Below are positions 39,469-52,428 of a stretch of 64,000 nucleotides of DNA, piece by piece. Position numbers and translations under genes: made by a program. This DNA comes from Synaphobranchus kaupii (lineage: Eukaryota; Chordata; Actinopteri; Anguilliformes; Synaphobranchidae), in assembly GCA_029718625.1 (NCBI GenBank), contig CM056380.1, forward strand, positions 47,268,017 through 47,332,016. The letters are read 5' to 3'. The notes beneath the pieces were generated by a model, which ran no database searches, was not told where the DNA came from, and saw only the letters and a list, made by a program, of their open reading frames with translations. Position 1 is the first letter of the stretch; each line of letters begins with the position of its first letter.

Positions 39469-41409
39469 GGCCCTATCTTACACCCGGCGCAAAGCGGCGC
39501 TAACCCAAACGCAAGTGTCTTTGCTATCTTACACCCGGCGCTAGGTTCATTATAACGCCTAACGCTTACGTCCTTTAACTAGCATGTATTCTCGCGCCCA
39601 TTACAAGTGAACTGGGCGTGTTGGTCTTAAGATGAGGAGTGGCCAGGATTCTTTTTGGCGTATTGCTATCTTGAGCCAGCAGAAAGCGCTTGCGCTAGAA
39701 CCACCACAAACCTGGTCTAAAGTCATGTCGCAGTTGTTTACATGTTATTTTAACGGCGCATATAAGTGCGTCTACATAGGCGTCTGCACAACGCGCGTAC
39801 CCTCCTGTCTGTTACACACAGGGGCGCGCACAAGCATGACTAAAATATCTAGATCACAATGTGAAATATTATCATTGTCTAGGCTATATCAAAAATGCAT
39901 AATAATAAAAGGTTCCATAGGTCCACATACCTTTCCCTCGGCGAAGGGAAACGATGCCACATTACATTGCTCTCAGCCCACTCCATCAACATCCAGGCGA
40001 TGTGCGATGGTACGGGACAATGGCTATCCATTAAAAAGGAGCTGATAACACCTATATCAAGCCTAATGCGCGAATTGTCATTTACACCTAATGCGTGAAT
40101 TGTCATTCAATGGAAAACTCGCGCACTGCAATAGACAGACTTTTGAGTTCTGAAAATGCGCTTCAGACGTCATTATCTACGTATTTATCTAGGAATACAG
40201 CCTGTATGTAAATAGAATGGTTTGTGACTGAAAAAAGTTCAAAACCTTGCCCAGTGAATATTGCTTTTATTGTTTTTCAAATAGCTTAGGCTACAGCGGA
40301 TTCGCTGTGCATAGGCCTACATAAGGTTTTTTCGATAGCCTATGGTTAAAAAACGGAGATAAATGTCATCATGTTAACTGAATTGTAACCTTAGCTATTC
40401 TTCGTCCTTCATATTTTTTTAATTACAGTGACAAGGTTTCCATACCCTCAGCTTATTAAAACCCAGCTGATTTCACCTGTTATTCCATAACTGAACAAAA
40501 GATTTTAAAGAGAACTAAGCGGCTAATTAGAAACGAAATTTGCAGCACGTTACAAAATTAATTTACAATTAATTTTAATGCCATTATCTGCTTTTGCGCT
40601 TTACAGGAGCAGGTCTGTTTCCTCTGCTGTAAATTGCACTTTTCACGGTCTTCCTGGGAAAGTGGATCGTTTTAAAGCATTACGCTACCAGTAAAATGGG
40701 TTGGTCGCATTTCCATAAGCAGGACATTATAAAATAAGGGAAAATACGGTAAACCTATGGGTTGCCAACCTGACAGATTTATTATATTTAGTGTCATCAT
40801 TAAGGCAAAATAACGTTATTTATGTTATTAATCAAAATTAGAATGCAGGTAGCCTAATGAACTTCGGATGAAGCTTGAACATGAGTTCATTGCATAATCA
40901 AATGAAATTCGTTAAACAAGCAGGCTAATTTGGCGTTTTCTAAGGTGAGACGGAAGCAATTGGTCGCTTGTTCTCAGCTGTTGCAGGTGCTTTTAACGAA
41001 ATTTAACCGCATATATTTTGTAAACAGCACTGTCAGGAATTACCCGGAACTCATAATGGTTAGCCCGAATAATATTGATCATAGGCAACTATTGATCCAT
41101 ATAGCCTATTCCTTGATCGCACTAAACACGCACGAGCATGTCTGTTTCGTCATCATAAGCAATCCGCTAAGGTGGAAAAGCAGGCTTTTAAAGGGAATGG
41201 GATATAACATTTTGATTGGTTTATTGCATGTCACGCCCAAGACACACCTATAATTAATGAAGAGACTAGGTTCAGCCCAGTTGCACCTTGCGCTGTGCTT
41301 AGCGCCCAAAAAACACGCTGTTAAAATAGCAAAAGTGGACTTGGACACGCCCTAAATGGACTTAGCGCCATGCGCTTAGACCAAGCGCCAAGATCGCCAA
41401 GATAGGGCC
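39469..41409 (+). mobile_element. Non-autonomous DNA transposon, copy 2 of a 2 kb family, intact ends
   Basis: This copy starts GGCCCTATCTTACACCCGGC and ends AAGATAGGGCC, an 11-bp perfect inverted terminus, and is flanked by CCCAG at 39464-39468 and 41410-41414 (5-bp duplication). Subterminal sequences are loosely inverse, rich in CGGCGC and GCGCTTAG motifs. It matches 18180-20182 throughout. The 137-codon open frame (39632-40045) parallels the one in copy 1 but diverges by frameshift after about 75 codons, so it is unlikely to be a functional gene. Superfamily not assigned. Confidence 0.9.
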
Positions 41410-41502
41410 CCCAGTGTTTGTCCGTCTACATGTATGTCTGTCTGGATTTATTAATCTCTGGCTGAATTATGAATTAGTGTTCTATGTTGCTTGGGACATT
41501 TA

Positions 41503-41658
41503 GGGCCTGATTTACTAAGACCTTTTGCACATGCAAAACTAATAAGACAACCAATGATTGGTGCAAAACAAATACCATGACCAATCATCAGTCAGGTTAT
41601 TGGTTTTGCATGTGCTAAAAGGGTTTGCACATGCTAACGGTCTTAGTAAATCAGGCTC
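41503..41658. mobile_element. Hairpin MITE, Harbinger-like, with TTA duplication
   Basis: The 156-bp element has 20-bp inverted termini GGGCCTGATTTACTAAGACC (one mismatch at the right end) and TTA on both sides (41500-41502, 41659-41661). Inner arms pair too (TTTTGCACATGCAAAAC with TTTTGCATGTGCTAAAAG). A three-base T-A target duplication and a GGGCC-start are typical of PIF/Harbinger elements. Confidence 0.85.
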
Positions 41659-41661
41659 TTA

Positions 41662-42076
41662 GTCTGTTGTTATGAGTAAAATTTACCCACTCAATGTCTC
41701 TTGGCATATGGCAAGCTATAATATAACAGCAGCCAGTGGTGCTATCTGTTCCTCCCCTAGTGACTGCCCAGTCTCGTCCAGCATTCCCTAACTCCCTGTA
41801 TCCCCCCCTGGCATGTTGTGATGATGGAATCTGAGACAGGTCAGGGAGGCAGTGGGCGTGGAACGCTGGCTACCTGTGTGATTTATGTCTGTGCGCTCCT
41901 GGGGCTGGATAATATAGTTGAGCGAAGCGGTAGATACATCACTGTCACAGCAGCGTGATGGCGACTGTCCTCCAATCCGTGCATGGAGTCAGTGTGGGCG
42001 CTGTCCCACACACACAGGTAGCTTTGATTAAATATCATCAGGTTTCAGCCTGTCTCTCTCTCTCTCTCTCTCTCGT

Positions 42077-42121
<45 letters not shown>

Positions 42122-42933
42122 CTTTCCCTCCGATACTTCTATTCCCTGCCTCCCACATTCCACGAGACCCAAATTAATTAAGTCAATCTGAAATTACACA
42201 CAAAATATTAGCTCTCATAATGTACAGCAGGAATCCACAGATTCATTTAAAAAGCCACTCTCTCTCCGTTGATAACCCCTCCCATATCCTGTGGTGTTGG
42301 CTCTGATATATACCTATAATGTTATTATATTTTTAGGGGCCATTTAATCCCAACGTCCTTCTCAATCTCACCAATAATGCCCATTAATATTTAAGTTTTT
42401 ATTCTTATTGTTTATTTGCCATTTGTCCAATATGAACCACGAAAAGACCAATGCAATTGCACATTGCGTTGCTTGTACAAGGCGGGCCTTATAAGGTCGT
42501 TTGTTTTTTTCCCCCCTACTAATAGCACTTTTAATAATCAGAATTGCATTAGTATTTCTGAGACGCGAGTGAGTGACTGAGTGACCGAGTGAGTATTTAC
42601 CTCTTTTGTTGTCAAAAAGAACAGCAGCAAATGTGCTGTCACCTCTTTCTGTTGACAGCCTTGGGTGGCCAGAGAAACAAGCGTGTTTTTTTTTTGCCAC
42701 GTGCATTATTTATCCTTCAGGCCCATCGCTCAAAGTGTCCGTTTGGCCTGTTCCTCAGCCATTACTCATGTCTGAGGCATCTGAGCGCTGGATTTATTTA
42801 AAGGGAAGTGAGCCATCCGTCAGGCTGCACAAAGGAGCCTGCTTTTCCAAATACTGGCCAGGAAGTAGTGGCCATTGTTGTCCACGATGTAGACGTTTGA
42901 TTTGATTAAGCACCTCTAATATTTTATACATAT
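41662..42933. other. Intron stretch with CT microsatellite
   Basis: Contains a CT repeat at 42052-42125 and otherwise no recognised feature. Confidence 0.6.
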
Positions 42934-42934
42934 A

Positions 42935-44080
42935 GGTCAGATTTTCTAGAAGATTGCGACTGCTTTTCAGACACGAAAGCAGCTGCTACAAGGTCGCAAC
43001 ATCTACGTCGGATTTACTAAACGCAACGGGCTCCAAAATCGCAATTTGAATGTCATTCGCGGGGATTACGTCACTCTGCGACTGTCCTTTTGTCACGTAG
43101 ATAAATGCGTTCATGCATATGCGTACCTGGAGTGAACGCGCTTAATCAGGGTGGAAATTGTGTAAATTAGGCTATTTAAGTATTCCGTCTAATTTACGAA
43201 AGCATTCATTAGTTCCGACTCTCCTCTTTGCGTGATCATTTTTTTGAAAGCAGGCAGCAATTTGTCTGTGCTGATATAGCCTATAGGTCACACTCCTGGT
43301 CAGCCCTACAACAGCAGTGACCAGTTTGTGGATGCCAGCGGCCGGCCCTCAGTTTCGGCTCACTGCACGCATGGACGTGCTTACTTTCTTCACCTCATCA
43401 GGGATGCGGGGCCAGGTTTTGAAGCGCAATGGTTTGCTGCTGATGTTCTTTGAGCGGCAACCCGCCCACTTCCTCACAGGATGCCGGGGAATGGTGTCGG
43501 GCTGTACGCACGTCGTCGCCAATCAAATCAGTTTCCCTAATGGGCTGCATGGGGTGGAGATTCAAAACAAACGCATCCCTTTGATGCACAGCACTCTGGG
43601 AAGGAGACATGATTTAAAAATATGTTTCACAAATGTTTATACTAATAATGTCTCATCATGCCATCTTTTCTTTAAAGTCTCTGCTGTATGGTTTGTTATA
43701 CCTATCAAATTGATTTTGTCTGTGATGTTACTGCAAATTGTTCTTGTTGTTGGTGTTGTATTCCTATGCTGTAATACGGCGTTGTGAAGCTGTACCATTA
43801 CCTCCATTTCCTAATCTGTACATTTAAGTTTTTATTTCTTGTGGTCCCTGGTTTTTCCGTAACCATTACTTAGCGCATTGGACATGTAAGCATGCCATAT
43901 TGCTTCTGCTTCTTTTTATCCCCTACTGCAAAATAGCGAATGAGGGCGTTTAATTTATTTTACAGCGCAATTAGAACCAGTCTTTGCAAATTGGTCGTTA
44001 ATGTGTAGGTATCTGCGATCGCAATAGAGCCACAATATAGCAAATGTTTTTGCGCTGCGACTACTTAGTAAATCTGGCCC
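42935..44080. mobile_element. Harbinger-like non-autonomous element, about 1.15 kb
   Basis: The right end reads, inverse, GGGCCAGATTTACTAAGTAG TCGCAGCGC; the left end is a decayed version (GGTCAGATTTTCTAGAAGAT TGCGAC). ATA lies on both sides. It contains an open frame of 156 codons (43317-43787, plus) and an overlapping antisense frame (43398-43610); neither shows a DDE nuclease or Myb domain I can recognise. Its ends resemble those of the small hairpin MITE 1.3 kb away. Confidence 0.7.
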
Positions 44081-45606
44081 ATAGTTTTTTATATTTATTC
44101 CAAAACATGCACTTGAATTGGAACAAGAAATACAGAGAGAGAGTATTTTTACCCAGGTGTCTGTGATGCCGAAGGCCCATTGGGGCCGGGCTCTGGGTGG
44201 ATGTTAACGCTTGGCGCTGCGCTCTCTGGGATAGCCGGAGAGTGTGTCAGTGCTGAGGCAGGGCTGTAACTGAGAGACTCTGCTGGAGTAACGGGGAGCT
44301 GTTGCTTCATTAGAGCATGGCAGCTTGTCTCCCGTGGCTCTCTACCTCTCTACCTGGTACCTCTTCTGCTGAAAGGAGGGAATAAAGGCAAGAAAAAGAA
44401 GCAAGAAAGTAAAAGAAGGAAATACAGCGGCGCAATGGGATGGCTTTGAGATTACGCTCCCCATGTTCTTAGACACAGTCATACTTCCCTGTACTTTCAC
44501 ACTCTTTCTATCACTAAATTTCTTTCTTCTACCTTCACTCTCTCCTTTTCCTCCTCCCTTTCTCTCAAACGGATGACTCCCTCCAATATGAACAGCCAAA
44601 ATGCCTTCCTGGCTCTTCAGTCTGGCCAAAATATTTAGGTCCCTTCAATCTTTTCCAGCTTCATCTTGTTCTTCCAGAACATTCCATTGCCTGTTCTCCC
44701 ATCTCTTCGTCTCTCGGTCTCTCGGAATCTCCCTTTCTCCGATCTTACTTGCTGCCTGATTTGTGAGCCATCCGACGGCCAAATGCTCTAACCACAAGAT
44801 ACCCCTCCCTTCTTTCCCCCTCCTCTCTCTCTCTCTCCCACTTTCCCTCTCTTCCGGATAAACCACATCCAGGGCCTTTCTCCCTTTCTCTCTCTCTCTC
44901 GAAGAGTAGGAACTCACAGGGAAGACTCCCACAATGCAGTGCGTGCTTCCCTCTGCTGCCCAGATGCATATGCGCATACTGTAAGGAGTGTGGCAAATGT
45001 CAGAGGTGCATGTGAGGGGAGGGGACAGGGTTCAGGCGATAATTTAAAGGGACGCGAGCGGGGGGCCATGACAGAAGCAGTGCCCCCGGGGGTCCTCCAA
45101 AGGCCCAGAAGCCTGGAGTAAAGAGTCACCTTTTCATACGCGGGGCATAAGCAGCACGTAACAGAACAGAGCGCTGTGTCGCACTGCGCTGTCTTGAAGC
45201 CCCCCCCCCCAACATCGTCCGTCTCGCCTCATCTCTCCGCTTCACCCTGAGCAGCTCTTTAACTCCGCCTCCTCTGCCGTCCCCCTTATCCGCTCCTCTT
45301 TTGAACGGCTGTTAGGGCCTCCTCTGCTGCTCGAGCTCTACGTTCGAGTTCCACTGCGGCTGTAAAAACTCACCCTTCAGCTTTGAATTGACTTTAATTA
45401 AGTTCCATCACCTTCATGCCTACAGAGTCCCGTTAGATTTATGGTAATTTTGCACAGTTAAACAGACATCTGCACTTGGCAAAGGATCAAGATGGAACAG
45501 ACATCGCTTGTCATACCTCGCTCTGTATATTACACTTAAGCGAAATGAAGCAGCATATGTAATCCCACTATAAAGTCATTTCATATGGTCTCCAACCCCC
45601 CAACAT

Positions 45607-45607
<1 letters not shown>

Positions 45608-45646
<39 letters not shown>

Positions 45647-45725
45647 ATACATGCATGTACACATGCACGCACACGCACGCACGCATGCACGCACACACAC
45701 ATGCACACATGCGCACACACACACG
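45608..45725. repeat. CA / CACG microsatellite
   Basis: A pure CA run (45608-45644) followed by CATG and CACG interrupted units. Confidence 0.95.
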
Positions 45726-48047
45726 CTCTAAATTCAACCTTGTGGGGAGAAAGTGGTTAACACTTAGATGGCTGTAAGTAATGCATTGCATTTATGAATG
45801 TTTGATGCCCAAAAAGGAACTGTTCCATGAACTGGCCATGAACTTCAAAGATATTTAATTTATTGTACGTTTATTATTTGTGCACTACTTGTATGTATCC
45901 AGCACTGGGAAATACAGTTATTTAACACAGTTATTTAACCAAACGTAAAAGATGGCATGAAATGATACAATTCCATGTTTCCTTGTAAAAGTCATTGCAA
46001 ATAAATAAAAATACACAAAATAAACATGATGTATTGAACTGATGTAGGACAGTGACTCCTAATGGCAACCTCGGTGAAGGGAAGTCCTTCACAGCCAGGA
46101 TGACTCATGCTAAAATAAGGGCATTTCATATTTCATAATCAGCAACCTCATGCATATTCATGGGACGTCATTGAGAAATGAGAAACAAGAAGGTAGAAAA
46201 AACAGCAGTGATCAACTGACTAGGAGGAAGTCCAGAAAAGTAGAATACCAAACAAAAGCTGGTAAGTCAAGAACAAGTAGAGTATTATCTCAGATACAAA
46301 CCTGAGCCAGGCCTGGATAACCTGATGCTAAAATATTACATAGATAAAGACTGGAGGATTTTCACCCCTCACCAAAAAAACATCAAAGTAGAGCTGAACA
46401 TATCACCCAGATCAATGGCCATACATGGACAAAGTAGGGGATGAGTTGAGAGAGAGAAAGAGATGAAGAGAGAGAGAGAGAGAGAGAGATGGAGCGAGGG
46501 GTGAGATAGAGAGAGAGGTGGGGAAAGGTTTCTCATTTCTCATGAAGTGAGGGAGTTTTTAGTTTAGAGTGTCCAGCCATGAGACTGATGTAGTGACATG
46601 CGATCGATGCTGATAGAGCTGCTAAAGAGGCCTGATTGATTCATTAACACGGCTACTCTTACATTAAGCCGACAAGAGGTCCATTCAGAGGCATTAAATA
46701 GACACCCCAGGCTACATTAAACCACACTGCTGCAGCTTCATTAATATTTCTTCTAAAAAAAAATCACCTGCACTAGAGTATGAATGATTATTCGGACTAA
46801 CGTGGCGTTGTAGGGATATTCCTGCCATTTGCATGCTTCTTCAGTACACACAAAGTGAGGTGAGTTGGTATAAATTGCATTAGCTGATGTTTTAAAGGCT
46901 CAGATTTATTCAATATTTGTGAGGAACTTTGCACCGCTCTTCAATTCATAATACTGCAAAACAGTATTAAAACTATACAAGTACAAAACATCACAGAACT
47001 TTAGATTTTTCTAACAGCTATAAGTAATTGTGGGAGTTCTGACAGATATACCCTGGAATTACAATATCCGTTCAGACCCAGGCCTCGGGAACAAAATGAC
47101 ATCTTCGTTTACAAAATCACTTTAAGAAATACTCCGCTAACCTGAGAAGCCACGTGGCAATTTTCACTTCCTGATGCGTCCCCCCCCCCCCCCAACCCCG
47201 CAATTTTAATGACATCAGTCACTTGTTTTATTTGCAGCCATCAATGCATGAATTTTCCAATTCTTCAATGCTTATTTCTGAAGACTGCAAGCTGTTGTGC
47301 AACACAGCTGAAAGACCAGCCCCTGCAACAGCTACTGAATGAGTCCACTGAGGCAAGCAGCATTCAAGGTGCATTTTAATTAAAGGAGCCGGAGCAGAAG
47401 GCTTTCATAAACATATTTCTATGCAGCTCGTGCGGCGTGAGCACCATCTTCGGCAATGTGCCGCACTGCTTGCCAAGGCCACGGTTCACAGCTCGTGTCT
47501 CTGTCAGACTAAATCAGCTCCCGTACAATGAGGGGCTCGATGAAAGACTTTCTTTCACCGCGCCTAAGCTCTCACAAAAAAAAATGCTCTTCATTACCGA
47601 TCCTTACTTAAAACAGTGGGTGTCACGAAACCTCCGTCTTCACACAGACCTATAAAACAAGGAGCTAAATAGCACTGTTCCAACTCATCTATAGGGCTTT
47701 GGGCTCATTTCAAAAGTTTGCACGAGGGAGACAGGGGAAGGCTCGGATCGATTCCGTTTCTCCGCATGTGACCGCTTATTTTGGAGAAACTAATGGGTTT
47801 ACGGAGCGGAGCGTCAGCCGCATCAAGCTGTCCTTTCCCCCGTCAATCATTGTCTGTTTCTGCAGTGATCTGTAATTATTACGCTGCGGGATTAAAGCTG
47901 CAATTATGATGATTGTCTGATTTTTGCACATTGATTATATGTGCCTTCTGCCATCCGAAGCCTGGGAGACAGCCTGCAAAATCTCTACTTTACTAAATCA
48001 TTATTTACGGTGTGGGAGTAAATGAAGGGATTGGCATTTTGGGCTCG

Positions 48048-48050
<3 letters not shown>

Positions 48051-48095
<45 letters not shown>

Positions 48096-48150
48096 ACTCA
48101 CTCACTCACACACACTCACACTCTCACTCTCTCTCTCTCTCTCTCTCTTT
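48051..48150. repeat. CT microsatellite with CACT interruptions
   Basis: About 100 bp of CT units interrupted by CACTCACTCACACACA. Confidence 0.95.
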
Positions 48151-49805
48151 ATGTGTAGGCCTACCTGTGTCTTTCCCTTTTCATCTCTCTTTCAGTTTTT
48201 CTCTATCTCTCTCTCCCACTTGCAGGCCCAAAATGGTGAGGACGTGCTGCCAGAAAGCACATTTGCATTCTCCCTCAGCGTATGCGTACCGAGGCCTGAA
48301 CCGAGCAGTGCCCGGTTGGCGATAATGAACAGGCTCGGTCTCACACTGTCTGCCACGGCTTGGACCGCTGAACCCGGTCGCTGGAGAAGCATCCCTTTTG
48401 GCGCGGGTCACCGGGGCCTCGATGGATGAAGCGTTTGGATACGGCCGGCGCCAGGATTCTGCTTTTCGGTGTTGCTTAAAATAAACAGCACCTTGAAAGG
48501 CTCAGGAACGCCCGCGTGCATCCCAGTTGGACCGGGAGATACCTGGTGAAAAGCTGAATTCTCCATGCCAGCTGGCTCGTCTTGGCCATCTCCTCACATA
48601 AGGCCAATGAGAGAAAGGCATCCGCTCACAAAAAAAGCCCTTTCTTGGATTTAGGTCACTGCAAAAAAGAAGACTGCGCCATGCTCTAAACTAGCCAGGT
48701 GGACAGATTATGTAAAAAAGAGAACATTTTGATTCCGCTCCAACCGAAGGGTCGGAACTCAGCCGCATTCCGTCACAAGAACATAAGAATGTCTGAGGAC
48801 GAGAAATGACCTTTAAGCCAGTGCATCGCTTTTCTTTCTGTCTAGAGTATCCAGCACAGTACCGAGCCTCGTTCTGTGCGCTCTACTCTTTTACACATTC
48901 GCGGTAAGCCGTGTGTGAAAAAATACTCACCTGTATTAATTTAAAACTGACCTTTAACTAGTTTCCATGAGTTACAATATCCCCTTATTCTGCTAACATA
49001 CTGGGAAATAGTTTACTTGATTGACTAACAAACCTCAGTCAAATCGCCCCTCATCTCCTTTCTGAGCCTGAAGACATTTTCAATTTTTCTCTACGGCCTT
49101 TGATTTGATACCTGGGGCCTGTTTTACTGCTCTACCATTTTCTAGAACTCCCATACGCTTCCTATAAGATGTTTCCCAAAACTGGACTCTTGGCATTCTG
49201 GGGGATAGCTACACTAAAACCAGATTCACACACAATAAAGAGCCCTCTATTCACTTTACCGTAGCCAAGCCTGCATTACTGTACATTAAATTGTTCAATG
49301 AATGCTGTAGGGTGCTGTAGGGTAGACTTTTTGGCCAAGGGGCTGGGAGGAGAATATTTCTATAACAAAAATGCATATTAGCTATCTCATACAATTTAAG
49401 GATAGCTGCCATCATGGGAAAGATAAAACTTTTTATTTATACAAAATACTTTTCCTCTATATCCTAACGCCCTGTTTGCATTTCTACAGCTTCAGATCAA
49501 CATTTAGATCTTGATAGACTCGATTAATCATCATGTAGCCCTTCCCGTAAAAAAAACCTGTCATAAATTGTTCCCATGAATGCATATCTTTACATTTGGC
49601 TATTATATTTATTTTTCCAGGTATCTGCCCAGTTCCAGATTGAATTTATTACTTTTGCATCTGTTGGATACCACCCCAGAACTTTTCTACTAATGTCCTC
49701 ATCAAAACTGTTTATGTGAATAAGGAAGAGTACTGATCCCAGGGGAACTCAACTTCCCACAATTCTCAAATGGCATACCTCCATTTCATACTGTGTGTAC
49801 TCCCC

Positions 49806-49846
49806 GTGGGGGTGGCACGGTGGTGCAGTGGATAAAGAGCATTTTA
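49806..49846 (+). repeat. SINE head fragment
   Basis: GGGTGGCACGGTGGTGCAGT GGATAAAGAGC matches the 5' head common to fish tRNA-like SINEs (A-box side). The B box and body are missing. Confidence 0.5.
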
Positions 49847-52114
49847 TAGTCTTGTACTCAAGGTAGTTCTCTCAGTATTTTCTTCAGATTGTTTTTTTTT
49901 TCTGGGGGATTGAAAAACAGGATTGAAAAAAAAAAAAAAAATACTAAAATGTTATTTGCATGTTAGATTCCAGTGGGAAACATGATGAAGAAAGGAATGT
50001 GCTTAAATATGCTCATAATGCTTAAAAAACAGAAAATCGATCCAATAAATGTAAACTCGTGTCCATTTTGGATTGTTCTGCTCAAATCTTCCAGACTACC
50101 CAGGGTTTCTGTAATTGGTTAATTTATACAGCTGTTTGTTTTGAATACACAGCATTGCATTTAGTTGGGGAATTGTGTTCAATTATAAATCGGTTATTGT
50201 AACACAACTTTGAACATGCTGGCAATTAAAACCTCATTGAAAATTATTCCCTCAAGCCATTATCAGCTGACTGCGTACAGTGTGAGAGAACACCGTAAGT
50301 CTACACCACGCCCATGTACTCATGAGACATAAGAGCCAATCTGAGCAGAACACGCGATTAACTATATAATTTGTTTTTAAATGTAAAGGAGATTTATTTA
50401 ACTCACCTTAGCCCTCTCATGCAGATTGTGCACATTCTTGTACAGATATGCATATTTACAAAACATTAAACTTTTGAGTTGATTCCCACCCTTCCCACCC
50501 ACCCCCAGTATTCCCACCCACCCCCAGACAGAAATATGCCTTTTCCTACCACACCCCTATGAAACACTGTGTAATTAATTCTGTTAATAGTGCACAAAAT
50601 GCGTAACCCATTCTGGGATCATTTTTTACTGAGATGGAAGTAAAACACAAAATTTTTTTTTTTAAATGGTCCCTATCTTAGATAACCTATCTTTAAATAA
50701 CCTCTCATGAGATTGACGTGCTTGCTTGCCTGGTCTTGCTGCTTATCTGACTCACAAGTAATTTCAATGCAAACACAGATCAGGCACTTACGTTCTGAGG
50801 CTACAGTTGAGTACATCTTAAAAGAACATAGAAAAGTATGCGAACATCCTTGGGAGACCGCTCTGTCAATAAAAACCTTCTATTCTCCGGTCACTGCTTG
50901 AGGATATTGGCCTTGAAGAGGCCGATATCCTCTGGCCCATCAATTCACTATGAAAGGAACTCAATTCTGCTCCACAAAACACACAAGCAAACAAATAACT
51001 CCCCTTTCTTTTGTTCCCAGACACGCAATCACGCAAGTGGCGTGGGTGCTATTCAAAGCGAAAACCCATTCCTTTTGGCCAGGCACGGGTTCTGAAGAGC
51101 ACTTCTGGCTGTTTTTTGTCACCCGCCGTAGGACAACACTTGAGGGTATCGCCGTGCCGGCAGTCGCCCTTCTACCGCAGCGAAATGCACGGGCAATCCA
51201 ACATAGATAAAAGACCTCGAACCTCACTGACCCGCAATGAACCCGGCAATCTGCTCTGTGACCGTCTGCACGCAAAAGCCGCTTTTAAGCCATCAAACCG
51301 AATGGTAGTTTGTTTCCCGCCCCCCAGTCATTTAAGAGTTAACGGTGTTAAGATTTTAAGACCCGCTTTCCAATATAAAATAAAGGAAACAAACTTTACA
51401 TCCCTGATGATTCACTCTGACTCAACAGTATAACAAAGCAGAAAGCAGCCCAAACCGTGCTAATGACTTAGTAGGCTATACAAGTGAATGAATGTGACTA
51501 ATGCAATATTAGACTGAAGGAAGAAATGGACCAGGTGTTACTCCTCCTCAATCTTCCATAGCTGCTGCACGCAGTGCAAAATGAACACGTGCTAAAATGG
51601 CAAAAGCTATCACAGGATGTCCCATTTAAAAGCCATTTTGCGTGGCAAGTTTTGGCGTACAATTAGGATCTAACAGTGTAGGTGACCACTCTTCACTGGG
51701 GAAATCTCAGAAGTTACTGCTGAAGCACTACACAACAGCAGTAAATCTGAGGACAATACAGGCTCAATGGAATAAAACAACAAGTACACATCTATATCAA
51801 CTGAGAAATTGACAGCAAAGCTAATAATGAAAATCAAATGTAATATAAAAGATCATTGCCTGGATTAAATCAACATTTATAATTGACTTTGACTTACAAA
51901 TGAATGTAAGCATTCAGTATTTTTCCTACAAACACAGTTTGACGAGATCATTTAAGCGATCGTTGAACGTGCCAATCTGCGATGAAAATAACTTAACTGT
52001 GAGTCAAATGCTGATAAAATCCAGGCCCAAGAGAGGACTTGTTTGGCGAGGAGCAGAACTAGGGAAGGAATAAAATAAGAAATAAAATAATTATTGACGT
52101 GAGTTGAGTCTGAC

Positions 52115-52428
52115 CTGCTGGGGTTCACGAGGGGTAGGCTGCTTGCTCCGGCGACTGGAGGCGGTCGTCGTGGTAATCTCCATGATGGACGTGGACGTCT
52201 CGGAGCGGTTGGCCGTGACGCTGGACTGGGGCGTGATGGATGAGGGCGACTCCCCGACCAGTCGCACACTGCCCTCCGTCCTGATGTTGGAGTCCCCCTC
52301 CACCGCCATGTTGAACACCTTCAGCCCGTTGTAGTAGAGGCCTGACAGCTGGCCCTGGAAGGGGCGGCTACGGTCCCTGCCTCCGATTTTTATGGTGGTT
52401 TGGCTGTTGAAGATAGTAAGCTGCCGCC
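52115..52428 (-). CDS. nrxn1: Neurexin-1 exon: end of LNS6 domain and start of Ser/Thr-rich stalk
   Basis: This 314-nt exon (2 nt + 104 codons) begins [16 protein letters not shown] and continues [17 protein letters not shown] and SVRLVGE, the last LNS6 strands. Arg, Leu, Ile and Asn of RQLTIFN match NRXN1-beta Arg232, Leu234, Ile236 and Asn238 (numbering with SS4): Ile236 and Asn238 help bind calcium, and Arg232, Leu234 and Ile236 contact neuroligin. After LVGE comes a Ser/Thr-rich stalk ([12 protein letters not shown]) likely to be O-glycosylated, then a basic stretch ending REPQQ. The acceptor is gttccccgcag|GG and the donor CAGCAG|gtcaga, phase 0, which fits the next exon starting with a whole codon. 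The STSIME-TTTT pattern favours NRXN1, although EGDSNIR-EG slightly recalls NRXN2. The open frame runs seven codons past the donor before a stop; those codons are intron. Confidence 0.96.

Larger units (their letters stand above)
44081..52114. other. Intron stretch with microsatellites and a SINE scrap
   Basis: Holds CA/CACG repeats (45608-45725), GA repeat (46448-46521), C run (about 47179-47193), CT repeat (48051-48150) and a SINE head fragment (49806-49846). The CT-rich 44340-44900 part gives long low-complexity frames. No exon is supported. Confidence 0.6.

Noticed and set aside
43317..43787. 156-codon plus-strand frame as a host gene
   Set aside because: It lies inside a Harbinger-like element, overlaps an antisense frame of similar quality and has no recognised domain.
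52091..52114. Extension of the LNS6/stalk exon through VRLNSRQ to the stop as an alternative C terminus
   Set aside because: A good donor (CAG|gtcaga) precedes it in the correct phase for the TTDD exon. An intron-retained, soluble form cannot be excluded without RNA.
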